The notes: generated by a model from the sequence alone, not told the origin. A DNA stretch of 64,000 nucleotides from Labilithrix luteola (GCF_001263205.1 NZ_CP012333.1:2542001-2606000); one strand, 5' to 3'; shown: positions 52,674 through 61,850, numbered from the stretch's first letter. Program-made: numbers and translations.

Positions 52674-53930
52674 ATGCGCAGGTTCCAAGCCCTCGCCGTC
52701 GCACTGATTGCGCTCCTGATCGGTGTGCTGCCGGGCTGCAGCGAACCGGCGCCGGGCATCGTGCTCTGGCATCCGTACCGGGGGGCCGAACAGAAAGCAC
52801 TCGAGACGATCGCCAAACGGTTCGCGGACGAAAAGCACGTCGAGGTGACGGTGCTCGCCGTGCCGAACGAGGCGTACGCAGCCAAGCTCGAAGCAGCGAT
52901 TCCGCGAGGCAACGGGCCGGACGTCTTCGTGAGCCCTCACGAGCGTCTCGGCAGTTATCTCTCGAATGCGCTCGTCTCCCCGGCCGGCGATGCATTTCCG
53001 GACGAAGACGTCGCGCGTTACGAGCCGGTGACCGTCGAGGCCGTGACCGATCGGAGCGTGCGATACGCGGTGCCGCTCGCGAGTAAGTGCCTCGCGCTCT
53101 ACATCGACACGCGCAAACTCCCCAAGGCGCCGAGCACGCTCGAGGAGCTCGAAGCGGCGAAGGGCAAGCTCGGGCCCGGCGTGTTTCCCCTCGCCTACGA
53201 AGCCCAGAGCGCCTACTTCCATGCGCCGCTCTTGCACGCCTTCGGCGGGCGCCTCTTCGACGGCACCACGTTCGCGATGGTCGGCCCGAAGGCCGAAGCC
53301 GCCGCCGAGAAGGCACGCGCGCTGACGACGAGCGGCGTGATCCCCGAAGAGCCGAGCGGCGATCTGGTCAAGCAGCTCTTCTTGTCCGGCAAGGCTGCCG
53401 CCGTCATCAGCGGACCGTGGCTCGCCGGGGAGCTCGCGGGCGTTCCCTACGAGGTCGTGCCGCTTCCGCGCATCGGTAGTGAAGGACCGATGCGCCCGTA
53501 TCTCACCGTCGACGGCGCGTTCCTCACGCCGCAAGGCTCCTCGCGAACCGAGGCGCGTGCACTCGCGCGGTACCTCGGTGACGACGCCTCCGCGCGTGAG
53601 CGCGCCGACACCGGAAAGCAGATCGTGGCATCGCGAAGCTACTGGACGAGCGAACGTCACGGCGAGGGGCGTGCCCTGCTCGAGGCCTTCCACGCGGCCA
53701 GCGCGGACGCGATTCCGATGCCCACCTCGCTGGCCATGCGCGCCACGTGGGTTCCCGCCGAACAAGCGCTGCGCAAGGTCCTGCGGGGGATGCTACCGCC
53801 AAGGCGGCCCTCGAGGAGGCGAAAGCCCGCTACCTCGACATCATGCGGCCTCCCCCGCCGCCTCCCTCGCCTGCGCCTCTCATCGCGCTGCTCGGATTGG
53901 CGCTCTTGGCGGGCGCCGCATACGCGGTAA
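52674..53930 (+). CDS. Sugar-binding lipoprotein (MalE type), frame lost at its end
   Basis: The product has a lipobox ending at Cys22 (IGVLPGC) and a type 1/2 sugar-binding fold: HPYRGAEQKALETIAKRFAD, RGNGPDVFVSPHERLG, VPLASKCLALYIDTRK and GKAAAVISGPW. The natural C-terminal helix EAKARYLDIMRPPPP is in the -1 frame. The shift is at GGGGG (53785-53789); after it the listed frame reads an Arg/Pro-rich tail with no homology and stops at 53930. One more G would continue into the permease at 53843-54868 without a stop, giving a binding protein-permease fusion of about 731 residues. Confidence 0.82.
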   Translation: MRRFQALAVALIALLIGVLPGCSEPAPGIVLWHPYRGAEQKALETIAKRFADEKHVEVTVLAVPNEAYAAKLEAAIPRGNGPDVFVSPHERLGSYLSNALVSPAGDAFPDEDVARYEPVTVEAVTDRSVRYAVPLASKCLALYIDTRKLPKAPSTLEELEAAKGKLGPGVFPLAYEAQSAYFHAPLLHAFGGRLFDGTTFAMVGPKAEAAAEKARALTTSGVIPEEPSGDLVKQLFLSGKAAAVISGPWLAGELAGVPYEVVPLPRIGSEGPMRPYLTVDGAFLTPQGSSRTEARALARYLGDDASARERADTGKQIVASRSYWTSERHGEGRALLEAFHAASADAIPMPTSLAMRATWVPAEQALRKVLRGMLPPRRPSRRRKPATSTSCGLPRRLPRLRLSSRCSDWRSWRAPHTR

Positions 53931-54868
53931 AGCGCGCGCGTGCGCCGGGGTTCCGTCGTGAGCTCGCCAAATCGCTTCCCGCGTACAAATACGTGGTCCA
54001 TTCGGTGCTGACCGTATTCGTGCTCGTCGTGCTGCCTCTCGTCGCGGGCGCGGCGACGTCGTTCTTCGCCGGCGCACGCGACGCGCCTCGCTTCGTGGGT
54101 CTCTCGAACTACGTCGACATTCTCACCGTTCGCGGCAAGCCCCTCGTCGACTGGCTCTCGGCCGGCTCGTTCTATCTCACCTTGCTGGTCACCGTGGTGT
54201 GGACGCTCGTGAACGTCGTCCTGCACGTCGGCATCGGGCTCGTGCTCGGCATCTTGCTCGCACGGCCCTTCCTGAAACTGCGTGCAATCTACAGAGTCCT
54301 CCTGATCCTTCCGTGGGCGGTTCCCTCGTACGTCACGGCGCTCGCGTGGAAAGGCATGTTCCACCGCCAGTTCGGCGCCGTGAACGCGATGCTCGGAGCG
54401 CTCGGCGTTGCGCCCGTGTCGTGGTTCTCGAAGTTCTCGACGGCCTTCACGGCGAACGTGGCCACCAACGTGTGGCTCGGCTTTCCATTCATGATGGTCG
54501 TCGTGATGGGCGCGCTCACGTCGATTCCAAAGGACGTGCTCGAGGCCGCCGAGGTCGACGGCGCAACGCGCTTCCAAGCGTTCAAACTCGTCACCCTGCC
54601 CCTGCTCAAGCCGACACTGCTACCCGCCGTGGTTCTCGGCTCGGTGTGGACCTTCAACATGTTCAACGTCGTGTTCCTCGTCTCGGGCGGTGAGCCCGAC
54701 GGGACGACCGACATCCTCGTCAGCGAGGCCTACCGCTGGGCATTCGCGCGCAACGCGCAGCTCGGATACGCGGCGGCGTACGCGGTGATCATCTTCGGAC
54801 TGCTGGCGCTCATGTCACGCGCGCTCGGGCGGATCGGTCGCAGCCCCGGCGAGGAGAGCAGCGTATGA
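53843..54868 (+). CDS. Sugar ABC permease (MalF type), apparently fused to the binding protein
   Basis: From the ATG at 53843 the product is 341 residues: a first helix LIALLGLALLAGAAYAV, a basic cytoplasmic linker (KRARAPGFRRELAK), then a MalF-like permease with the EAA loop EAAEVDGATRFQAFKLVTLP. The start has no ribosome binding site, and the same frame runs back to 53790 with the expected end of the binding protein, so the real start is probably at 52674 in an unbroken gene. The membrane topology fits: binding protein outside, helix inward, positive linker inside. The 3' end overlaps the next permease gene by ATGA. Confidence 0.85.
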   Translation: MRPPPPPPSPAPLIALLGLALLAGAAYAVKRARAPGFRRELAKSLPAYKYVVHSVLTVFVLVVLPLVAGAATSFFAGARDAPRFVGLSNYVDILTVRGKPLVDWLSAGSFYLTLLVTVVWTLVNVVLHVGIGLVLGILLARPFLKLRAIYRVLLILPWAVPSYVTALAWKGMFHRQFGAVNAMLGALGVAPVSWFSKFSTAFTANVATNVWLGFPFMMVVVMGALTSIPKDVLEAAEVDGATRFQAFKLVTLPLLKPTLLPAVVLGSVWTFNMFNVVFLVSGGEPDGTTDILVSEAYRWAFARNAQLGYAAAYAVIIFGLLALMSRALGRIGRSPGEESSV

Positions 54869-55734
54869 GCGCCGGCATGGAGACCACGAAGCGACCGAGC
54901 GCCCTCGAACGCGCCGTCGTCAACGGTGTGCTCGTCGCGGCGGTCGTCTACGCACTCTACCCCGTGCTCTGGGTCGTCTCGCTCGCGCTGTCGGGCGATC
55001 ATGCCACCGAGCCTCACGCGCTCCCGATCCCACGCGCGATCACGCTCGACAACTTCCGCCTGGTGATGGGGCTCGGCGCCGGCGGGCGCCCGTGGCTCTT
55101 CGCGCGGCAAATCGCGAACTCGCTGGTTGTCTCGCTTGCCACGGCCCTCGTGGCCGTCGCCATCGCCACGCCCACAGCCTATGCGCTGGCGCGCTGGAAT
55201 TTCGTCGGCAAACGAACCGGCCAGCGCACGCTCCTCCTCACGCAGATGTTCCCCGGGGTCGCGAGCGCGGTGCCGCTGTATCTCATCCTCGATACGCTGC
55301 ACTTGCTCGACACGCGCACCGGCCTCGTTCTCGTGTACGCGGCGACGGCGGTGCCCTTCGCGATCTTCCAGCTGCGCGGGGCGTTCCTCGCCATTCCGGT
55401 CGATCTCGAAGAGGCGGCGATGGTCGACGGCGCAACGCGCACGCAGGCCTTTCTCAAAGTGGCCCTGCCGGCCGCACGCCCGGCCGTCGCCGTGACCTCG
55501 CTCTTCGCGTTCATGAGCGCATGGAACGAGTTCATCCTCGCCGCCACACTGCTCGGTCGGGAGAGTGCGTTCACGCTGCCCGTCGTCCTCCAGAGCTACG
55601 TCGGCGAGTACGACACTTCTTGGGGCGCCTTCGCGGCGGGAGCCATTCTCGTGAGTGTCCCCGTCATGGCGCTCTTCTACGTGGCCCAGCGCCAGTTGAT
55701 CAGCGGGTTGACGTCGGGCGGCGTGAAGGGCTGA
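54865..55734 (+). CDS. Sugar ABC permease (MalG type)
   Basis: The 289-residue product has six membrane helices and the EAA loop EEAAMVDGATRTQAFLKVAL that docks on the ATPase. LTQMFPGVASAVPLYLILD is typical of MalG/AmyC-type permeases. The ATG overlaps the upstream stop (ATGA). With the upstream ATPase, binding protein and first permease it completes an importer for an oligosaccharide. No sugar hydrolase is adjacent, so the sugar cannot be named. Confidence 0.93.
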   Translation: MSAGMETTKRPSALERAVVNGVLVAAVVYALYPVLWVVSLALSGDHATEPHALPIPRAITLDNFRLVMGLGAGGRPWLFARQIANSLVVSLATALVAVAIATPTAYALARWNFVGKRTGQRTLLLTQMFPGVASAVPLYLILDTLHLLDTRTGLVLVYAATAVPFAIFQLRGAFLAIPVDLEEAAMVDGATRTQAFLKVALPAARPAVAVTSLFAFMSAWNEFILAATLLGRESAFTLPVVLQSYVGEYDTSWGAFAAGAILVSVPVMALFYVAQRQLISGLTSGGVKG

Positions 55735-55822
55735 CCGCTTTCGGCCGTGTGCACGCACGGGTCGAAACGCGCGCGCACACGTCGAACAGGTCCTGCGCTG
55801 ACGTCATTTCGGGCATTTGTGC

Positions 55823-56341
55823 GCGCTTGCAAACTGCGCTCAAGCACGACCTCGTGGCGCGTTTCTCTGCGCGCGTTCAGCTGCCGCCGCTGACGTCGCG
55901 ACGCGACGACATTCCCCTGCTCGTCCGGCACATCCTCGCGCGCTTTGCCGCGAGACGCCCGAGCTCGTGACGCGCCGGTTCGATGCGCGAAGCGATGGTC
56001 CACCCGAGCCTCGTATCGATCCACGCCTCGTGGCAGCCCTCCTGCGTCATTCCTTCACGCATCACCTTCGTGAGCTCGAGCGACTCCTCTGGCTCGCGGT
56101 GACGACGACGCGCGAGCCGTTCGTCGCTCTCACGAAAGAGGTGGAAGCGGAACTCCGCCTACCGACCGTCGCTCCCGAAGGCGAAGAGCTCACGGAAGAG
56201 TCCATCCGTACCGCACTCGCTTCGTCACAGGGCAATGTCAGCCAGGCGGCGCGGAAGCTCGGATTGAAAAATCGTTACGTGCTCTATCGACTGATGAGGC
56301 GGTACGGACTCGAATCTGCATCTAATGTCGACGATGAGTAG
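55823..56341 (+). pseudogene. Remnant of a sigma-54-dependent activator
   Basis: Only the end of the protein remains. One frame reads HDLVARFSARVQLPPLTSRR and DDIPLLVRHILARFAA, the last part of the AAA+ domain of sigma-54 activators, then stops at 55970. The -1 frame, from about 55946, reads ETPELVTRRF, HSFTHHLRELERLLWLAV and a Fis-type helix-turn-helix (NVSQAARKLGLKNRYVLYRL) to 56341. One missing base near 55946 explains the break. The ATP-binding site, the GAFTGA loop and the sensor domain are all absent. It follows the sugar transporter and may once have controlled it. Confidence 0.75.
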
Positions 56342-57407
56342 CTGGTCCGACCGCCGTATCCTCGAGCTGTTCGGAATCGACCTCCCAATCGTGCAGGCCC
56401 CCATGGCCGGGGCCACGACCCCGGAGATGGTCATCGCCGTGAGCGAGGCCGGCGGTCTCGGCTCGCTTCCCTGCGCGCTGTCGACGATCGATCAGGCCAC
56501 CCAGGCGATCGCCACGATTCGGGCGAAGACTTCGCGCCCGATCAATCTGAACTTCTTCTGCCACTCGTTACCGGAGCCGGATCCCGCGCGGATGACGGCA
56601 TGGCGCGAGAAGCTGTCGCCCTTCTATCTCGAGCTGGGGCTCGATCCCCAGGCGCCCTTCACGGCCTCGAATCGCGCGCCGTTCGACGAAGCCTTTTGCG
56701 GGCTCGTCGAAGCGCAGAAGCCCGAGGTGGTGAGCTTTCACTTCGGTCTTCCGCCCGAGCCGCTGCTCGCACGCGTGAAAGCGGCCGGCGCGAAGGTCAT
56801 CGCGTCGGCGACAACCGTGGCCGAGGCTCGCTGGCTCGAGGCCCGCGGCTGCAACGCCATCATCGCCATGGGTTTCGAGGCGGGCGGCCATCGCGGAAAC
56901 TTCCTCACCCACGACATGGCCAGTCAGGTCGGCACGATGGCCCTCGTGCCGCAAGTCGTCGACGCGGTGAAGGTGCCCGTCATCGCCGCGGGCGGCATCA
57001 CCGACGCGCGCGGAATCGTCGCGGCGTTTGCGCTCGGCGCCTCGGCCGTGCAGCTCGGAACGGCCTACTTGTTCTGCCCCGAGGCGCAGGTCAAACCGTT
57101 CCACCGCGAAGCGCTCGATCACGTGCACGACGACGAGACCGCGATCACCAACGTGTTCACCGGTCGACCTGCCCGCGGCATCGTCAATCGCGTGATGCGG
57201 GAGGTCGGTCCGCTGTCGGCACTCGCACCGAGCTTCCCGCTCGCCGGCGGACCGCTCGCGTCGCTCGTCGCGAAGGCGCCGGCGGACTTCGCCAACATGT
57301 GGTCGGGCCAGGCCGCATCGCTCGGCCGGAAAATGCCCGCCGGCGAGCTCACGCGAAAACTCGCGCAAGAGGCACTCGAAGGCTTCGCGGCACTCGCTCG
57401 ACCCTGA
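56325..57407 (+). CDS. Nitronate monooxygenase family protein
   Basis: The 360-residue product is a TIM-barrel flavoenzyme of the 2-nitropropane dioxygenase family: PIVQAPMAGATTPEMVIAVS near the start, FHFGLPPEPLL, and GFEAGGHRGNF with the catalytic His, then AAGGITDARGIVAAFALGAS for the FMN phosphate. These enzymes oxidise nitronates such as propionate 3-nitronate with FMN and oxygen. The ATG at 56325 lies inside the 3' end of the decayed activator frame; 56334 is an alternative. Confidence 0.9.
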   Translation: MSTMSSWSDRRILELFGIDLPIVQAPMAGATTPEMVIAVSEAGGLGSLPCALSTIDQATQAIATIRAKTSRPINLNFFCHSLPEPDPARMTAWREKLSPFYLELGLDPQAPFTASNRAPFDEAFCGLVEAQKPEVVSFHFGLPPEPLLARVKAAGAKVIASATTVAEARWLEARGCNAIIAMGFEAGGHRGNFLTHDMASQVGTMALVPQVVDAVKVPVIAAGGITDARGIVAAFALGASAVQLGTAYLFCPEAQVKPFHREALDHVHDDETAITNVFTGRPARGIVNRVMREVGPLSALAPSFPLAGGPLASLVAKAPADFANMWSGQAASLGRKMPAGELTRKLAQEALEGFAALARP

Positions 57408-57410
57408 ATT

Positions 57411-58916
57411 TCAGGAAGACGAGCGAAGCACGAAGAGGCCCGTCTCGATCACGCGCTCGGTGGAGAGGTTGCTTCCCATCGCGAGCTCGTGGAGGAGCGG
57501 GCTCATGTGCGCGCCGAACAGGGGCGCAGTCTCCGCGAGCTTGAAGGCGGATGCGATGGCCAGGTCGAGCCCGCGGTTCTGCCCCTCGCAGCGACCGGCA
57601 TCGAGGCCGGCGCGAACGGAGATCTTTTGACGCTCGGCCAGCTCGAGGAGCTCGTGCGCACATCGCACCGCGCGCACGCCACCATCGAAGGCGAACGACA
57701 GCGTGAGCGCGTCGCTGTGCGCGGGCTTCCGGCGAACTTCTTCGCGTAGTGCGCGCACGTCTCGATGAAGGCCAAGGGAAGCGATCTCTCGCCGTCTATC
57801 GCAAGCGTGAGAACGGCCACGAGCGGTTCGTTCTGTGCCCGGGGGCTCCTCGAGCGAGTCTACGACAAGTTGTTCGATGCCGATCCGACGCTGCGCGCGC
57901 TCTTCAGGCGCGTGGTGAGCGACTGGCATGCGGCTCGAGAGGCGCGCCATCGACGCCGCCACCGCGAGCCGGGTCGGCTCCATCTCGACGGCACCGAGCC
58001 GCGACGCGGCAGGCTGAAAGACCGCGTCCACTTCGGCGAGCGCTTTCTCCAGCTCGACGGCCGAGGGGAAGCGCTCGCTCGCCTCACGCCGCAGACAACG
58101 ATCGACGATCTTGGCGAGCGACTCCGGCACGGCGGGACACGCCCCCTGGGAAGTCACGATCGATGATCGCGAATGCCATCTCTTCGCCCTCGAGATGAGC
58201 GTGCGGGAGCGCACCGGCAATGAGCTCGTAGAGCACGAGGCCGAGGGCGAAGACGTCGGAACGAGGCGACGCGGCTTCGCCCCACCAGAGCTCGGGCGAG
58301 AGATACGCGGGGGTTCCCATCAGGGTGCCGGGCCGCGTGAGATTTCGCTCGTGGATGCTGTCCGGCTTGCCGGAGAGTCCCTCCGGTAGAACGCGAACGC
58401 GCTCTGTCGAGCTCGTCGAGATCGACCCGTCATCGGCCTTCGCGAGGTCGGCGTTCGGGCGACCGTGACCATGCACGGAAAGTGGCGCGACCTCTTCGGT
58501 GGCGACCTCGCTATCCAAGAGCTTCGCGAGGCCGAAATCGAGGAGCTTGATCTCCCCACGCTCGCCGAGCACGGCGTTGCCCGGCTTGATGTCGCGATGG
58601 AGAATTCCAGTGGCGTGCGCGGCGGCAAGGCCTCGCGCGAGCCCAAGGCCGAGCCGGAGCGCAGTCTCCCAGGCGACCGGCTTCTGGACCTTGTCGAGGC
58701 TCTGACCCGCGACGAACTCGTAAGCAATGTAAGGGTGGCCGTCGACTTCACCGACGCGATACACTTCAGCGCGACAGGCCGATCGAGCGCCGTGTCACGG
58801 CCGAGGTACACGCGTCCCATGCCGCCGCTGCCGAGCGGCCCTTCGACGGCGAACTGGTCGAACGACGAGGGTGGAGACCGTATTCCAACGGCGCTCGGCT
58901 GGGTGACCGCAGGCAT
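57411..58916 (-). pseudogene. Degraded Ser/Thr kinase-nucleotide cyclase gene
   Basis: The coding sense is spread over three frames. From 58916: LGSGGMGRVYLGRD and VALK, the kinase start. At about 58770 the frame changes directly to VYRVGEVDGHPYIAYEFV, so about 45-50 residues including helix C are missing. That frame continues with HRDIKPGN, DFGLAK and YLSPELWW to about 58145, where another shift near GGGGG leads to CPAVPESLAKIVDRCLRREA. Near 57830 and 57731 two more shifts join AQNEPLVAVLTLAIDGE to a cyclase-like end (FDGGVRAVRCAHELLELAER, ISVRAGLDAGRCEG). The intact ancestor was probably a kinase fused to a class III cyclase-like domain. It cannot make an active kinase. Confidence 0.8.
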
Positions 58917-59116
58917 TCTTCACCGTTCATCCTACGCCGGGTCCTACTCGTCGGGAATGCACCGCGACTCGCACCGACCTGAATGGCCGTTCGTCGGCTT
59001 TCGGCTAGGATGCCGCGACATTCGGAGCGGTCAGGACATCGGAGGGGGGCCTACTCGCGTACTTGTCTCGTAGTTCGCGGAGCTTACGTAGCTCACGCGC
59101 CGGAGGACCGATTCAG

Positions 59117-60463
59117 ATGTCTGTGTGTCAAGGGACTTTCCGGGGGATTGCGCGGAAGGCGCGCCTCGCGGGTCTGGCGGTCGTCGCCACCTACGTTTGC
59201 ATCGCCGGAACGGCGAGCGCCGAAGAAGCCCAACCGGACGTCAAGGACAGGCCCCCGACCGACGCTCCCAAGGTCTCTTTCGACGAAGCCATCCGGCGCG
59301 CCATGGAGCGCAACCCGAACGCCGAACTCGCCATGGAAGAGATCAAGCGTTCGCAGGCCCTCTACGAGCAGGTTCGGGCGAGCTGGCTTCCGACGTTGAC
59401 CGCGAATGCAACGTACACGCACCTCGATGGTGACCGCATCGTCAACGGCGCCGTGTTCGCTTCCGCCAACCAGCTCAACGGCAACATCCAGCTGACGGTG
59501 CCTCTCATTTCGGCCAAGAACTGGGCGAACTCGGCACGCGCGAAAGAGAACATCGAATACGCCAAGCTGTCGTCGGTCGACCAGAAGCGTCAGGTGGCGA
59601 TCGCCGCGGGCCGCGCCTACCTCACGGTCATCGCGCAGCACCGCGTGCTCGAAAGCTCCGTGCGTGCCCGTGACACTGCACGGGCACACGAGGAGTACGC
59701 CAAGTCGCGGTTCGCCGGCGGCATCGGCACGCGACTCGATGCGGCTCGCGCCTCGCAGGAACGCGCCGCCAGCGAAACGCGCGTCCAGACGCAGACGCTC
59801 GGGCTCGAACGCGCCGAAGAAGCCCTCGGCGTGCTCCTTGGCGAGAATGGGCCGGTCGACGTCGTCGATGCGGTGCTACCCGAAACGCCCTCGCTGAACG
59901 CCGCCATCGGCGAGGCCGAGAAGAACCGCATGGATATCGTCACGCAGCGCCAGCGCGTCGAGATCTCGCGCAAGTCGGTGCGTGACAACTACACGGATTA
60001 CCTGCCGGTGCTGAATGCGGTCGCGCAGCCGTTCTTCCAGACGCCCGCAACACCCACCCAGCCGAACACCGGCTGGCAGGTTCAGCTAATCCTCCAGATT
60101 CCGCTGTACGACGGCGGCCTCCGCTACGGTCTCGCCCACGAGCGCGAAGCTCTGCGAGACCAGTCGAAGACGAAGCTCGATGCGCTCCTTCGCCAGGTTC
60201 GCTCGGACGTCCGCACCTCCTTCGTGGCCGTGCAGCGTGCGGACTCCGCGCTCGATCAGGCCCGCGAAGCGGCACGTCTCGCCGAGGAGTCGTTGCAGCT
60301 CGCGCAGACCGCCTACAAGGCCGGCGCCACCACGAACATCGAAGTCATCGACGCCGAACGCCGTGCGCTCGACGCCACGACCGACGCCGCCGTGGCCGAG
60401 GACGCGGCTCGCCAAGCCCGCCTCGACCTGCTCTACGCCTCGGGTCGGTTCCCCAACCCCTGA
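59117..60463 (+). CDS. TolC-family outer membrane efflux protein
   Basis: The 448-residue product has a signal peptide ending in GTASA and two tandem outer-membrane efflux repeats: FDEAIRRAMERNPNAELAME, long coiled helices (VRASWLPTLTANATYTHLDG), and the second repeat starting at about 255 with DIVTQRQRVEISRKSVRDNY. It forms trimeric channels through the outer membrane for type I secretion or RND/ABC efflux. No inner-membrane partner is adjacent; the MMPL exporter and the ABC exporter elsewhere in the window are possible partners. GGAGG lies 10 bases before the ATG. Confidence 0.92.
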   Translation: MSVCQGTFRGIARKARLAGLAVVATYVCIAGTASAEEAQPDVKDRPPTDAPKVSFDEAIRRAMERNPNAELAMEEIKRSQALYEQVRASWLPTLTANATYTHLDGDRIVNGAVFASANQLNGNIQLTVPLISAKNWANSARAKENIEYAKLSSVDQKRQVAIAAGRAYLTVIAQHRVLESSVRARDTARAHEEYAKSRFAGGIGTRLDAARASQERAASETRVQTQTLGLERAEEALGVLLGENGPVDVVDAVLPETPSLNAAIGEAEKNRMDIVTQRQRVEISRKSVRDNYTDYLPVLNAVAQPFFQTPATPTQPNTGWQVQLILQIPLYDGGLRYGLAHEREALRDQSKTKLDALLRQVRSDVRTSFVAVQRADSALDQAREAARLAEESLQLAQTAYKAGATTNIEVIDAERRALDATTDAAVAEDAARQARLDLLYASGRFPNP

Positions 60464-60489
60464 CTCGCGTCCACCGAGAGACCAAAACG

Positions 60490-60529
60490 AGAGCGCGACG
60501 AAGGACCCGAAAGTCCGACGTCGCGCTCT
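60490..60529. terminator. Hairpin terminator between convergent genes
   Basis: AGAGCGCGACG (60490-60500) and CGTCGCGCTCT (60519-60529) form a perfect 11-bp stem. Inside the loop GGAC and GTCC (60503-60506 and 60513-60516) pair as well. It lies between the ends of the TolC-type gene and the OmpA-type gene, with ACCAAAACGA on one side (T-rich when read on the minus strand), so it probably ends both transcripts. Confidence 0.75.
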
Positions 60530-60560
60530 TCGCATTTGCGTCGAACGATTCGTTCGCCGC

Positions 60561-61850
60561 TCAGCGGGAGATGATCACCATGTCCGCGCGACGGTTCTGC
60601 GCGCGGCCGTCGTCGGTGCCGTTGTCGGCGACGGGGTGCTTCTCGCTCATGCCAACCGTCTCGATACGGTTCGCATCGACGCCCTTCCCGACCAGCGTCT
60701 TCTTGACGGTTTCGGCGCGGCGCTCCGAGAGCGGCGAGTTGATGTCGTCGCCGCCGACCGAGTCGGTGAAGCCCTCGATGCGAACGCGCGACGACGGGTG
60801 ATCCTTCATGGTCACGGCGACGTCTTGGAGGGTCGCCTCACCGCCGCTCTGCAGGTCGCACGATGCGGTGTCGAAGTTGACGTTCGGCAGCGCAACGCGC
60901 TCGGGCAGCGCGGCGTTGCCCGTGAAGGCGGAGGCCATCCCGGTCTCCTTCTTCGCCGCCATCCCGGTGTCCTTCTTCGCGGCGTCCTTCTTCTCCATCT
61001 CTCCAGAAGTGAGCGTGGCCTGCCCGGTGGGCTGGGCCGGGGGCGCTGGCGGGGGCGCCGCCGCCGGCGTCTGGACGTTCGGCTGATGAACCATCGGTGC
61101 CTGGGCATGCGGGGCGGGAACTTCGTGGTGGCGGCGCGAGAAGTAGGTCAAGCCACCGAGGAGGATTGCGCCGAGCACGAGCGCTCCGATGATCGCTCCC
61201 CAGGGTGTGCGCGGCTTCTCGGCCACCGGCACCACCCGACGCGGGGGCGGCGCGACCTGGCGCGGTGCCACCTGAGCGACGCTCACGTGGGGCTCCGCAA
61301 TCTCCGCACCGACGCCGCCGAGCTCGGAGACATCACCGATGCCGAGCGCGCTGTTCAAGCCGCGCGGAAGGCTCGGGTGCTCGAGAACGGCCTTTTTCTG
61401 GCTCGAGAGCAGTTCCATCAGGCCGGACGCGCCGAGACCGCGCGAGACGACCTGTTTGCCGATCACACCCGCGATGAGCGGAAACACGAAGGACATGATC
61501 CCCGAGGAACCTTCGCGACCGATACCGCTGGTACGCGAGATGACATCGGTGATTCGGCCGCCGTAGTCGCCGAGCATGCCCGAAGAGAGCTTGCTGCCGA
61601 TGCCCATCATGCCGCGCGGATCGGACACGTCACCGATCCGCGAAGAGTCGACGTCTTTGAGGCTCGACAGCAGTCCGGCTGCACCGCCCGGTGTCGAGCC
61701 TCGTTGGATCAGTCCCGCGAAGATCGACGGTACGGCCGATGACAACGCTCCACTTACCTTCGCCGGAGACTCGCCGATGGAGCCGGCAACTTTGCCGACG
61801 ACATCGGGCGTGAGGCGCGCCTCGACGGTCTCAATCAAACTACCGGTCAT
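60561..61850 (-). CDS. DUF937-OmpA fusion envelope protein
   Basis: The 429-residue product has a strong ribosome binding site (AAGGAGG). Residues about 1-150 are a DUF937-type domain (SLIETVEARLTPDVVGKVAG, FVFPLIAGVIGKQV). A Pro-rich linker and one membrane helix (WGAIIGALVLGAILLGGLTYF, about 220-240) lead to an Ala/Pro/Lys linker and a C-terminal OmpA domain (VNFDTASCDLQSGGEATLQD, IEGFTDSVGGDD, LSERRAETVKKTL, GRAQNRRADMVI) that binds peptidoglycan. It thus links an inner-membrane anchor and a cytoplasmic DUF937 domain to the cell wall. It is convergent with the TolC-type gene. Confidence 0.88.
   Translation of the reverse strand: MTGSLIETVEARLTPDVVGKVAGSIGESPAKVSGALSSAVPSIFAGLIQRGSTPGGAAGLLSSLKDVDSSRIGDVSDPRGMMGIGSKLSSGMLGDYGGRITDVISRTSGIGREGSSGIMSFVFPLIAGVIGKQVVSRGLGASGLMELLSSQKKAVLEHPSLPRGLNSALGIGDVSELGGVGAEIAEPHVSVAQVAPRQVAPPPRRVVPVAEKPRTPWGAIIGALVLGAILLGGLTYFSRRHHEVPAPHAQAPMVHQPNVQTPAAAPPPAPPAQPTGQATLTSGEMEKKDAAKKDTGMAAKKETGMASAFTGNAALPERVALPNVNFDTASCDLQSGGEATLQDVAVTMKDHPSSRVRIEGFTDSVGGDDINSPLSERRAETVKKTLVGKGVDANRIETVGMSEKHPVADNGTDDGRAQNRRADMVIISR

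Noticed and set aside
57765..58166. A plus-strand gene for a globin-like protein
   Set aside because: Only about 20 residues look like globin, the rest is Arg-rich antisense of the kinase pseudogene, and there is no ribosome binding site.
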